This document shows positions 43,805 through 53,189 of a DNA stretch of 64,000 nt, piece by piece. The DNA is taken from positions 176,410,111 through 176,474,110 of the forward strand of contig CM041292.1 of assembly GCA_023052935.1 (NCBI GenBank), read 5' to 3'. The notes below the pieces were generated by a model. It worked only from the letters and a program-made list of their open reading frames with translations, was not told where the DNA came from and did not search any database. Position 1 is the first letter of the stretch. Each line of letters opens with the position of its first letter. The position numbers and the translations under genes were made by a program. This DNA comes from Piezodorus guildinii. Taxonomy: Eukaryota; Arthropoda; Insecta; Hemiptera; Pentatomidae.

Positions 43805-44149
43805 TAAAGGCACACAGCTAACTTATTCAAAACGACTGATTATTAGGTTAAATTAACATTATAGCGGTAATTCAAGAAGTGCTAAATAAACCAATGAAAA
43901 TACATAAAATTATTTAAAATAATAAATAAAGTATAAAGTTATGTGCTTCAGCTGTATTGTATGAAAGATTGGAAGAAAGTAGAGGACAGTTTTTTTTTTT
44001 TTTTTTTTTACATAGGATACATTACGTTTTGGAATGAAATGTATTTAGTACTTTTTGGAAGTCACTGCAATTTTCAAACGCATTTCGAAAGGATTCGTTT
44101 GTTTTTTAGATGATATAAAATGATTTATTTCCATAAAACTTATCCATTT

Positions 44150-44420
44150 GAATACTTATTTGTCATTGTACCGATTTCGTAATTATGACACCACAGTGTT
44201 GTCATAATCACCAAAGTCTCACTGTTTTTCAATCACACTTTGTATTCTAATAAATAAGTTAAGTTTAAAAAAAGGTGAACTACTCACAGACCGTTTCGCA
44301 AGACTAAGTAATTTGGATGTCAAAACATATGTTACTTCTGAAACCTCAAATTCACATTTACAAGATCGCTATATATTCCCTTACTCAATGTTTAAAGTTA
44401 AGTGAAAGAAATAGGAAATG
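44150..44420 (+). repeat. ACTTACC dispersed repeat, diverged 3' part
   Basis: CACAGACCGTTTCGCAAGAC, then AGATCGCTATATATTCCCTT and AAGTTAAGTGAAAGAAA follow the family order but are well diverged. Confidence 0.5.
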
Positions 44421-44654
44421 GAGAACCGATAGACATTACGTTTTCTATTTTATACTTCCACTACTACTGTGAGCCTCAACATGGGATGGTGAGAAACGAG
44501 ATTTGAAAATTGAATGAGTTTAGGAGTGAAGTATAGTGATTAGAGGCGAGATTATTGTCGATATTTGTTTTATTGGAACTTATGGTAGTGTGAGAAGTGA
44601 GTAATTCAGGGAATAATCAATGGTTTACTTTTTTTAAAAAATAGAAAGGATGTA

Positions 44655-44940
44655 CAACAATTTCAAGGGATCACCTGTAGCAGGGTAGCTAGCATAACAG
44701 TCTTCTATGCTAAAAATCATAGGTTTAAACCCACAGGTGGTCCTAGCATTTTTTAATGATAGTGAAAAATCCTTAGTTATACCGTCCTTCGGAGGATACG
44801 TAAAAAGGTGGTCCCGAGCTTGTGCTATGTTAAAGATCCCTATCCTAATTAAACCTGGATAGGCACAATTTAGGACTCCCACTGTAGCTTCGTCCGATTA
44901 GCCACAGTGGCTTAAAATGGCGTCAAACAAACAACCAATT
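44655..44940 (+). mobile_element. SINE-C copy with tRNA-like head
   Basis: Box-B-like AGGTTTAAACCCAC near 44730, body with GGTGGTCCCGAGC, TTAAAGATCCCTATCC and GACTCCCACTGTAGC, end GGCGTCAAACAAACAACC. Confidence 0.8.
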
Positions 44941-45117
44941 CAACTCGGTGTAGTAGTGGGAAGATGTTATAAATGGAAATCCCTCAAGCTCCCCCTTCAC
45001 GGTGAGAGATGGAGTTGAAAATACCTGAAAGCTGTGCTTATGAGAGCTCACGAAAGTAGCAGGAGAGAGGAAAGGCGTAATTATTATTGTAAGATCCTAT
45101 ATCATTTCTTTTTCTTT

Positions 45118-45310
45118 GAACTACAATTCTTATTGAGTAGTATTACAATCAGTCCCAATACAGACATCAATTATAGTGGTTAAAGATAACATTTATACTA
45201 CATTCATGCAATATTTACACACCAATAAAATTATAATAAAATATATATATATACAATAATGAATCTATAAAATCTTTACAAAGTTTAGAAATCACTCATA
45301 CATTATAATA
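45118..45310 (-). repeat. Jockey 3' UTR relic
   Basis: Shares CTACATTCAT, CAATATTTACACA, AATAAAATATATA and CAATAATGAATC blocks, in order, with the 3' UTR of the intact Jockey (45930-46110). No ORF2 sequence, so an extremely 5'-truncated copy. Confidence 0.65.
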
Positions 45311-45464
45311 TCATTCATTGTTTTTTTAACATAACAAAACTAAATGATGAAGCTATATCAATCCAAAAAATTGAAGTATACAGATTATAAAAACATATTT
45401 TTTTAAATTTAGAAACATCATTTCAAGAAATTAAACATTATTTGTAGCAATGTTTTATAGAGAA

Positions 45465-45650
45465 CTAGTATACCCGCCCCTGCTCCACATGGCTCCCATT
45501 TGAATGAGGTTTCATTTATGTTTAAAAAAAAGCCCTGGCCGATTTAGTTTTTTTATAGAGTTTTTCGCTTTGGTTGTTTTACTTCATCGTAATTGCCATT
45601 AGCAAGAGTTTTATTTTAAATGAACTATTAACTTTTTGCTTCGAATGTTC
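45465..45650 (+). repeat. ACTAG-type dispersed repeat end
   Basis: AACTAGTATACCCGCCCCTG followed by a block matching 30410-30570 (GAATGAGGTTTCATTTATGT, CTGGCCGATTTAG, TCGCTTTGGT). Class unknown. Confidence 0.45.
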
Positions 45651-45927
45651 TATTTGACTTCAAGTATTTTTTCAGATTTAAGTTAATCTTAAATATTTAA
45701 CTCTTCAATATAATTATAAACATAAAATAGTTAAAACTATACCCCCACTTATATGATGAATTATAACAAATTATAATAAATGTTTCCATATATACCCATG
45801 TATGACTAACAAGGCGATCTCGAAAATATGTTCATTTTGTGACGTATATTAATTATCATATTTAATCATCAGCAGAAATAAAAAACATGAATCAAAATTG
45901 GTTAAGTTTATTTTTTTTTTTTTTTTT

Positions 45928-46177
45928 AGTAATAACAATTTTTATTGAGAAAATTTTACAATCTGTCCCAATTTGGACATTAATAGTATTGCTGAATGAT
46001 ATCAAACATACTACATTCATACAATATTTACACAACATAAAATTACAATAAAATATATACACAATAATGAATCAATACAAAAGTCAATAATTCACTTATA
46101 CCTATATACACATACACACACTCATACATACATCACATTGAGTGGAGAATCTAGCCAGTGCTAGAACTCCAATATAT
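45928..46177 (-). other. Jockey 3' UTR and poly(A) end
   Basis: AT-rich UTR from the ORF2 stop to the A-tail at 45909-45927, with AATAAAAATTGTTATTAC immediately before the tail. Diverged copy at 45118-45310. Confidence 0.85.
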
Positions 46178-48862
46178 TTACAAAAGGTCGCGGGGCCACT
46201 GCCGTTTCAACCTTCTAGGTGGGTTGTATGGATGAGTGGAGCTGGATAGGGATTGAGCTAAAGGATTAGGATGATGAATGAGGTTCTGGTGGAATTTGGA
46301 AAATTTGGATGGAATTAGGTCTGAAATAAATGGAACATTAAGGTCGTGGTGCAAGGTATAATTGGAGACATAATAAGGAGCATTTACTATTGTACGGAGG
46401 ACTTTGGATTGAAAGGATTGAATGCGTTTGATGTTAGAACGTTTAGCTGTCCCCCACAGTTCAAGTCCGTAGGTCCAGATGGGCTTCAGTATTGTCTTGT
46501 AGATTAATAATTTGTTTTCAACTGTAAGTTCAGATTTTCTGTTGAGTAGTCGGTATAACTGTCCGAATCGTCGGTTGAGTTCTTGTCTTTTAAGTCTTGT
46601 ATGTGGGTTCCAAGTCAATCTTTTGTCTAACAGTAAGCCAAGATACCGGACTGTATCTGAGAGAGGAATCGGTAATGAGTTGAAATAAACTGGCGGACAG
46701 AATTTTCGTCTAAGAGTAAAGGTTATGTGTTTACATTTGGCTTCGTTCACCTTTACACGCCAGTTATTACACCAGTGTTCGATAAGGAAAAGGTGTCTCT
46801 GAAGGTTTAAGGATGCTGTTTCAGGATTGGAACTGGATGATAGGATGGCGGTGTCGTCTGCAAAAGTTGCCAGAAAGGTATCAGGATGTGTAGGAATATC
46901 AGCAGTGTAAAGGATGTAGAGGATGGGTCCCAAGACGCTGCCTTGAGGAACACCGGCCTCAACGGGATAAAGGTTAGAAAATTCTTCACCACAGCGAACT
47001 CGGAAGGAACGGTTCGAGAGATAGGATCGGAGAATGAGGTATAGGGACTGGGGTAAATGGGTTTTCAGCTTGAAGAGTAATCCAGTGTGCCATACCCGGT
47101 CAAAAGCTTGCGCAATGTCCAGAAACGCACCAGAACAATACTCTTTGCATTCAAGAGCTGAGGAAATATGGTCTACAACTCGGAGCCCCTGTTGAACTGT
47201 GGAATGCTGAGGACGGAATCCAAACTGATGGGAAGGAAGATTTTGAGATTCTAATATGGGTAGGATACGTTTAAGAAGAAGCCTTTCGAAGATTTTTGAG
47301 AGGATGGGGAGTAGACTAATAGGCCTGTAGGATGAAGTGTTGTTGGAAGGTTTACCTGGTTTTAAAAAAAGGATGATGGTGGAATGTTTCCATAACAGAG
47401 GAAAATAGGTGGTGCGGAGGATGCAGTTATAAATATAAGTAAGGAATATAATAGCTTTCTGCGGAAGTTGTCGGAGGATCTGGGGAGTAAGGAGGTCGTG
47501 TCCAGGAGATTTACGGAGAGTCAGTTTTTGGAGAAGATATTTGACCTCAGAGGGATTAATAGCTTTAGGAGGTAGGGAAAGTGGAATCGGTGACATAAGA
47601 AAGTCTTGCACTTTTGCGGTGTGATTGATGTGGGATTCCGGGTGAGGAGTGAATACTTTGGAGAGGTGTGTGGCGAATTCCTCGGCTTTATCTTCATCAG
47701 ACGCAGCCCAGGAGTCATCACCACGTCGGAGAGGATGGGAAACATGATGGTATTTTAGGATCTTTTTCGTGACATTCCACAGGGAATTATCACGAGCTGA
47801 TAGAGAGGAGAGGTAGGAATTAAAGGACTGGGAACGGAAGTTCGCCAACTCCCTCTTCAATTGTCTACAATAGAAGTTATAGGAGCGGCGATCTGTTGGG
47901 TGTCGGGTGCGCTGCCATAATGATCTTGCTCGGCGTTTGGTGTGGATAAGGTCTATAATAGGTTGTGGAAAATGATTTTGGTCTGGATTTATATTGGAGT
48001 GTTTAGGAGAGGAAGCAGTCCAGACAGCTTGTTGGATGGCGGTGGTAAAGGAATAGACGGAATTATCTAGGTCATCTTGGGTTTTGAGGGTTACTCTGAG
48101 GTCAATATTATCGGTCAGGATTTGGCGGAAAAGGTTCCAGTTGACAGGGCCTCGGATGAATGATGGTGGAATGGGTTTTGGAATTGGAGTGAGAGATACT
48201 TTTAGGATCAGTGGACTATGGTCTGAGGATAGTTCATCAAGGCGAGTTAAAGACAAGTTGAGAGAGCCTAATCCGCTGTGGATAAAGAAGTCGAGGATGT
48301 CAGGATCGCGGTTAGGATCGGTTGGCCAGTAGGTAGGGGAGTCAGGAGGCAGGATATTAAAATTTCGGGAGTTGAGTGCAGACAGCAAATTTCGTCCCCG
48401 AGAATTCGTGGTTCTGGAACCCCACTGCTGATGCTTGGCGTTTAAGTCTGCACCCAGAATGAAACGATTTCCTAAGGAATCCAGGAAGGATACAAATTCA
48501 GAATTGGAAATGGAATGTTTAGGAGGGCAATATGCAGATGTGAGGGTTACCGGAAAGGAAAAAGTCTTGATTACTATGGATGTGGCTTGTAGGAAATCAT
48601 AGGTGGGAAGTGGGAGTAAATGATGAGAGAGGGATTGGTGGACAATGATAGCAGAACCGGCATGGGCTTTACCGTCTGGGTGGTCAGTACGGTATGTCAT
48701 GTATTGCGGTATTTTGAAGTACTGTTTAGTCGTTAGTCTTGTTTCAGTTATAAGTGCAACATCGATTGTTTTGTCTTGCAACAACGCTGTCAGTTCGTCA
48801 GTATGATTTCTAACACCATTCGCATTCCAAAGGAGAATGGATAAGGAGTTAGGTGAAGTCAT
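46178..48862 (-). CDS. Jockey ORF2: endonuclease and reverse transcriptase, intact
   Basis: 894 residues, within the normal Jockey ORF2 range. Endonuclease at residues 1-225: LLWNANGVR, ITETRL (Glu40), GADLNAKH (Asp139, Asn141), PDILDFF and SSDHSP (Asp214, His215). The linker is followed by SPGHDLLTP (452-460). RT at about 480-760: SYRPISLLPI, LDIAQAFDRVW (catalytic Asp582), GVPQGSVLGPIL and FADD (667-670). The C-terminal region has VRYLGLLLDKRL, IWTYGLELWGTAKRS, and ends PPRRLKRQWPRDLL. No RNase H, as expected for Jockey. Its ATG follows the ORF1 stop with no spacer, so translation probably re-initiates or couples there. No disabling change seen. Confidence 0.97.
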   Translation of the reverse strand: MTSPNSLSILLWNANGVRNHTDELTALLQDKTIDVALITETRLTTKQYFKIPQYMTYRTDHPDGKAHAGSAIIVHQSLSHHLLPLPTYDFLQATSIVIKTFSFPVTLTSAYCPPKHSISNSEFVSFLDSLGNRFILGADLNAKHQQWGSRTTNSRGRNLLSALNSRNFNILPPDSPTYWPTDPNRDPDILDFFIHSGLGSLNLSLTRLDELSSDHSPLILKVSLTPIPKPIPPSFIRGPVNWNLFRQILTDNIDLRVTLKTQDDLDNSVYSFTTAIQQAVWTASSPKHSNINPDQNHFPQPIIDLIHTKRRARSLWQRTRHPTDRRSYNFYCRQLKRELANFRSQSFNSYLSSLSARDNSLWNVTKKILKYHHVSHPLRRGDDSWAASDEDKAEEFATHLSKVFTPHPESHINHTAKVQDFLMSPIPLSLPPKAINPSEVKYLLQKLTLRKSPGHDLLTPQILRQLPQKAIIFLTYIYNCILRTTYFPLLWKHSTIILFLKPGKPSNNTSSYRPISLLPILSKIFERLLLKRILPILESQNLPSHQFGFRPQHSTVQQGLRVVDHISSALECKEYCSGAFLDIAQAFDRVWHTGLLFKLKTHLPQSLYLILRSYLSNRSFRVRCGEEFSNLYPVEAGVPQGSVLGPILYILYTADIPTHPDTFLATFADDTAILSSSSNPETASLNLQRHLFLIEHWCNNWRVKVNEAKCKHITFTLRRKFCPPVYFNSLPIPLSDTVRYLGLLLDKRLTWNPHTRLKRQELNRRFGQLYRLLNRKSELTVENKLLIYKTILKPIWTYGLELWGTAKRSNIKRIQSFQSKVLRTIVNAPYYVSNYTLHHDLNVPFISDLIPSKFSKFHQNLIHHPNPLAQSLSSSTHPYNPPRRLKRQWPRDLL

Positions 48863-49987
48863 TTAAGGATTTTTCAAGGCAGGGATTAGATTCGATACTA
48901 GATTTGTAAGGAGTGATATAAGCGGCATAACAAGAGATTTGATTTCGGAGATGAACGATGTCATTAGACTGGTAAGATCTGTGACGTTTGATGGTGGAGG
49001 GATATGAGAAATTTGATGTTGAGGAGTTTTTTGAAGATTAGGTAAACTTTGAGGGATAGATTCTTGTACAATAGATTGAGAATGTTGAGGAAAATGTTGT
49101 TCCGGCAGTGCCTCGACTTCATGATTCTGGTTACCACCTCCAAGCAAGTGGGCAAATGACACGTTAGAATTTACAAGTTTTGATGGTTCTCTTCTGCTTC
49201 TGGTTGGTACAGCTGTTTCATTCGGATCCTGAGGTTTTTGGTATCTGGTTCTGAGTTTCTTGTAGATTTCACATCCCTTGTAGTTAGCCGGGTGGTCCTT
49301 GAGGCACAGAGCACATACAGCGGGTGCTGATCTTGATCTTGTACATTCTTCTGTTTTATGCTGTTCACCGCATTTCACACAGCGTGGTATGTGATGGCAA
49401 TAACTTTTGGTATGACCATATGCCTGACAGTTATGGCACTGGACTATTTCTTTCTTTGTGTAAGGTTTTTCAACTTTTACACAGGTATAGTACAGTCTGC
49501 TGAGGTCATAGATTTTTTCGACTCCTGCTGATGGTTCCAAGTCCACGAAGAATAGAGGCAGTGGACTTTTATCTTTTAGAACGTTGGTGACTTGCCTCAC
49601 TTGGAATCCTAATTCTGTCAGTTCTTCTTTGATTGCTTCAACGGGTGTTGAGGAATGTAGGTTTCTGATAACGACCCTTAATGCTCTCTCCTGGCGCAGC
49701 TGATAAGTATGAAAGTCAGCTTTGGTCTCAGTCAGATATTTTACAATCTTTCTGTAGGTTTCAGCAGTAGTCGGAGATATTTTAGTATCATTGGTTCTAC
49801 TTATACAATAATAACTATTAGGATCTGTTACTTTGTTTAAATGCGCACACATCAGTTTAAAATTTTTAATATTTTTAACAAATATTGGTGGAGGTAGTGG
49901 TTCTCTGGGTATAGAAGAAGATTCCATGGTTTCTTTTTCATTTTGGAGGATCTGAAATGGATTCGGTGTAAAAAAACGGAGATTCAT
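48863..49987 (-). CDS. Jockey ORF1 (gag-like nucleic-acid-binding protein)
   Basis: 374 residues from the ATG at 49987. Residues 90-175 match the PRE-type region upstream of gag knuckles (DFHTYQLRQERALRVVIRNL, SPLPLFFVDLEP). Three zinc knuckles follow: residues 184-197 (CX2CX4HX4C), 203-215 (CX2CX3HX4C) and 225-239 (CX2CX3HX6C). The Ser/Gln/Pro-rich tail ends with a leucine-rich segment. Gag packages element RNA and escorts ORF2 protein to the nucleus. The true N-terminus may lie further upstream in another frame (49938-50180). Confidence 0.93.
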   Translation of the reverse strand: MNLRFFTPNPFQILQNEKETMESSSIPREPLPPPIFVKNIKNFKLMCAHLNKVTDPNSYYCISRTNDTKISPTTAETYRKIVKYLTETKADFHTYQLRQERALRVVIRNLHSSTPVEAIKEELTELGFQVRQVTNVLKDKSPLPLFFVDLEPSAGVEKIYDLSRLYYTCVKVEKPYTKKEIVQCHNCQAYGHTKSYCHHIPRCVKCGEQHKTEECTRSRSAPAVCALCLKDHPANYKGCEIYKKLRTRYQKPQDPNETAVPTRSRREPSKLVNSNVSFAHLLGGGNQNHEVEALPEQHFPQHSQSIVQESIPQSLPNLQKTPQHQISHIPPPSNVTDLTSLMTSFISEIKSLVMPLISLLTNLVSNLIPALKNP

Positions 49988-50180
49988 CAGTTATTCCTTG
50001 TGATGATGTGCTGGGCTGTGGTTCAGAACCTAATGAGGTAGCTGACGCGGTCGCTGGTGGAATCATTTTTTTATTTTGTTCACGGCGGGGTCTCTGTTTT
50101 GTGGGAGACGAGTTAGAACCTGCAGATCTAGATCTTTTACTTGCAGACTTTGAGGACATGACTTGATGAAAATATCTCAT
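49938..50180 (-). CDS. Jockey ORF1 N-terminal extension, in another frame
   Basis: 80 codons, Ser/Lys/Arg-rich (SKSASKRSRSAGSNSSPTKQ), like the basic N-terminus common in Jockey gag proteins. It overlaps ORF1 by about 50 bp in another frame. The two meet at a 7-base T run (about 49971-49977, plus-strand A run), where a single-base indel, in the element or in the assembly, or ribosomal slippage would join them. A separate small protein is less likely. Confidence 0.55.
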   Translation of the reverse strand: MRYFHQVMSSKSASKRSRSAGSNSSPTKQRPRREQNKKMIPPATASATSLGSEPQPSTSSQGITDESPFFYTESISDPPK

Positions 50181-50492
50181 TGATTAAGAAAATAATAATA
50201 ATAAATAAATAATGAGATAAGAATTAAAGATAAAAGAAAGATAATTAAAAGAAAAGCAAGCCCGAGCTTGCCGAGCTAGCGGCAATCAGCTGATCAGTGA
50301 CCCTTCTTTCACTTTTTCGTGATTGTACAAAGTAAATTATAACTTTGCTTACCGAAACTTCTCCAATATTCACTGCCGTAATATTCCTGAGGTCTAGTGA
50401 TGTTCTCCAGACTGAATTTTAGCGAATTCCTACTGAAAAAAGCAAAAATCTGAGAGACGATGTAACGTATGACTGTTATCATCGAGCGCATC
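50181..50492 (-). promoter_or_regulatory. Jockey 5' UTR with presumed internal promoter
   Basis: 312 bp between the 5' end and the first candidate ATG. Jockey-type elements carry an internal Pol II promoter here, typically with initiator and downstream elements. The first bases on the minus strand are GATGCGCTCGATGATAACAG. I cannot identify the promoter motif with certainty. Confidence 0.6.
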
Positions 50493-50619
50493 GGTTAAGT
50501 TTATTAGTCTGTTATTTTAAAGTGTAGCATAGATAACCGAAAATTAACTATCCCATATAAAGAAAACTTGATTGCTATGTATGTATTCAAAAATCACAGA
50601 AATAACAAAGGTTCATATC

Positions 50620-50705
50620 CTATTAGGTTTAATTTAATTTAGGACCCCCACACCGTCTGATTATCCTCAGTACAATGAAGTGGTGTTAAATAAATAAGCA
50701 ACATG
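50620..50705 (+). repeat. SINE-C 3' fragment
   Basis: CCTATTAGGTTTAATTTAAT, AGGACCCCCACACCGTCTGA and GTGGTGTTAAATAAATAAGC match the terminal part of SINE-C. Confidence 0.6.
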
Positions 50706-50924
50706 ATTGGATAAAAAGACTTCTTTTTTGATAATAATACCATTAAATTAACTGTATAATATGGGTTCAGGAAATTATAAAATCGAATAAAAAAAATTGT
50801 GAACATAATGGAAAAATTTATGAAATAGATTGATAAAATATGAATGTGATTGAAAAAATTATGAATTTCTCTGAAAAAAATATAACAACAACGTTCATTT
50901 AAGAACTGTTTTCGTGAGGGAAAA

Positions 50925-51690
50925 AATGCATGGTATAAAGTTGCTCTTCTGGTTAGCCGAATTTGGTGAAAAAGTTTCTATAACATGTCTAGCTTATAGT
51001 TGTCTTAAATATGAAATTTCAGTTTCGTACGACTTTAAGTTTTCATAATAAACTTACTACACACAGACACGCACACACATAGAGCTCTAAAAATTGCAAT
51101 AAAAAATATTTTTCCAGTTTTCTCCTTTAGTTGTTTTTAAAATTCGCTCAACTTATACATTTACCCGTTTTTTAGCAATACTAATCTGATAATCTGATCA
51201 ATTTTATAAAATCTACAGAATTAAAGGTACTTTAAGATGGAGAAATTTTGAAATATCGGCATTTAAGCCCTATCAGACTATGTCAATCAGAATGAAATCT
51301 ACATTATTTCAAAGCCCGTTCAATTATACAACGATATAGCGAGTTTAATAAAAATCGTTAGAGCCGTTTTTGAGAAAATCGTGAAAAGGTGCAAAATGCA
51401 TGGTATAAAGTTGCTCTTCTGGTTAGCCGATTTTGGTGAAAAAGTTTCTGTAACATGTCAAGCTTATAGTTGTCTCAAATATAAAATTTCAGTTTCATAC
51501 GGCTTTTAGTTTTCGTGCTATACTTACCCCACACAGACACACACACATACATAGAGCTTTTCATCTACTTAATTATCTTGACTCAAGAGCTAAAACGTGT
51601 ATATCGATTAAAAACCAAAACTGGAAAATTATCAAAATCGCAATACTTTCCCTTACGTTACATTTCATATATAGGTGAGCAAGGCTAAGG
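50925..51690 (+). repeat. ACTTACC dispersed repeat, with internal duplication
   Basis: GCATGGTATAAAGTTGCTCT occurs at about 50929 and again at about 51400, so a piece of one copy precedes a longer copy. It ends with ATTTCATATATAGGTGAGCA near 51662-51680. Confidence 0.75.
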
Positions 51691-51932
51691 AAAGCTGTAT
51701 GCATTTATTGCGCCAATGTAGAAAACTATCTGCTGGTTATTGCAATAATGTCCCCTTTCATGCCAGCAGGGACGATAGTGAATTTATATATATATAAATT
51801 ACAATATTATATATAAAAACAATTCAGTATGTTCTATCGATTCCTATCAGGGACTGAGTACATAAAACGCATGCAGCTCCAATACCGGCCAAAAACATTA
51901 CAGTTTATGTATTTGTGGGATTTAACTTCAAC

Positions 51933-52764
51933 TCGCGGATGGCACTTGTGTGTTATCCATTCATAACGATCCAACCGCTGCATCCCTAATCCTTCAGTCC
52001 CACATCACAGCCATTAAGGAATGGTGTCAGAACTGGAGGATTAAAATAAATCCTAAAAAATCCCACCAAATTACCTTTACCCTTCGTCGAAAACCGATGA
52101 CCTCCTGCCGTACCGTATCTTTTAATAATACGCCACTCATACCTGTTGAACAAATCCAATACCTAGGACTCCATCTTGACAAACGTTTTACATGGAACCC
52201 TTACACGAGACTAAAACGACAGGAAACTGCCGGTAGATACCGATTACTACAACACTTACAAGGCACACGTTCAAAACTTCCAATTCACTACAAAAAGCTC
52301 ATTTATATCACTGTCATCAGACCCATCTGGACATATGGAATCGAGCTTTGGGGCTCTACTAAGCCATCTAATTCCTCCCGCATCCAATCCTTGCAATCCA
52401 AAATCCTTCGCAAAATCATAAATGCTCCTTATTTCGTCACAAATAAAATCATCCATAACGACCTTAATTTCCCATTTGTGGCAGACCTTTCTCGTACCAG
52501 ATATACCACTTTTAATTCTAAACTCCCAACTCATATAAACCCTCTTGTCCGCAACCTATCAACGTTATATATTCCTGACAACCCTCCGAGGCGATTGAGA
52601 AAAAAAAATGGCCTCGGGATCTACTGACTTAAATAAATATCGAAGTACTACCGCTGGGTAGTTTCTTCACAAGCCTTATACGCCTTTTATTATAATTCAT
52701 CAATTTTACTTATTGTATTTATGTAATATATAGTTGTAAAATTCAATAAAATATAATAAAAAAA
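51933..52764 (+). mobile_element. Jockey copy, 5'-truncated at the RT core, with 9-bp target duplication
   Basis: AACTTCAAC at 51924-51932 and 52765-52773. The copy starts at the equivalent of the YADD box (GCGGATGGCACTTGTGTG) and runs to a UTR and A-run end. Confidence 0.85.
51950..52627 (+). pseudogene. Jockey ORF2 C-terminal fragment, long open frame
   Basis: 225 codons open: EWCQNWRIKINPKKSHQITF, VEQIQYLGLHLDKRFTW, YKKLIYITVIRPIWTYGIEL, GSTKPSNSSRIQSLQSKILR, NPPRRLRKKNGLGIY. The usual RRWPRDL end is frameshifted by an A-run (about 52602). It lacks endonuclease and most of RT, so it has no function of its own. Confidence 0.9.
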
Positions 52765-52774
52765 AACTTCAACC

Positions 52775-53184
52775 AAGTGAAAAAAGTGGAGTTACTTAAC
52801 TTCCTGGAAATGGGAAGTCTAGTTCCACTTCCTAGGTTTGATTCCTCAGTTCCAATAGTTCCAAGGCACTCTTGTTGAATAAATTTACATTTAATCAATA
52901 AAGCATAATATCGGTAATTAATAATTCGAAAATTTAAACCACCTGGCATCTACATTCTATTAATTTACTAGAACTTGTGTATTAAAATATTCTTCGAACT
53001 CCGAAACGAAGTTATGAACTTTTCAAAGAATTTTTCAATAAATGAATATTCGCCTCTAATAATTAGCTAACTATTTAGGGTTGTTGATCCTGCATAAATT
53101 AAATTTTCCATCAGCTTTTTGGAATTTTTGAGATCCCTCGAATTTCTCATTGTTCTTGTAAATAATTTCATAATACTTGTGGTT
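52775..53184. other. No recognised feature
   Basis: AT-rich flank between a Jockey copy and the next dispersed repeat. Confidence 0.5.
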
Positions 53185-53189
53185 TGTCA

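Larger units (their letters stand above)
45911..50492 (-). mobile_element. Full-length Jockey-clade retrotransposon with target duplication
   Basis: GGTTAAGTTTA lies at 45900-45910, directly left of the poly(A) tail (T-run to 45927), and at 50493-50503, directly right of the 5' end. The 4.58-kb element has a 5' UTR, gag ORF1, ORF2 with endonuclease and RT, and a 3' UTR with AATAAA-type signal. ORF2 is fully open, the duplication is exact, and the poly(A) is intact, all signs of recent insertion. One possible frameshift in the gag N-terminus (see 49938-50180) is the only visible defect. Several truncated relatives lie in the window. Confidence 0.95.
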
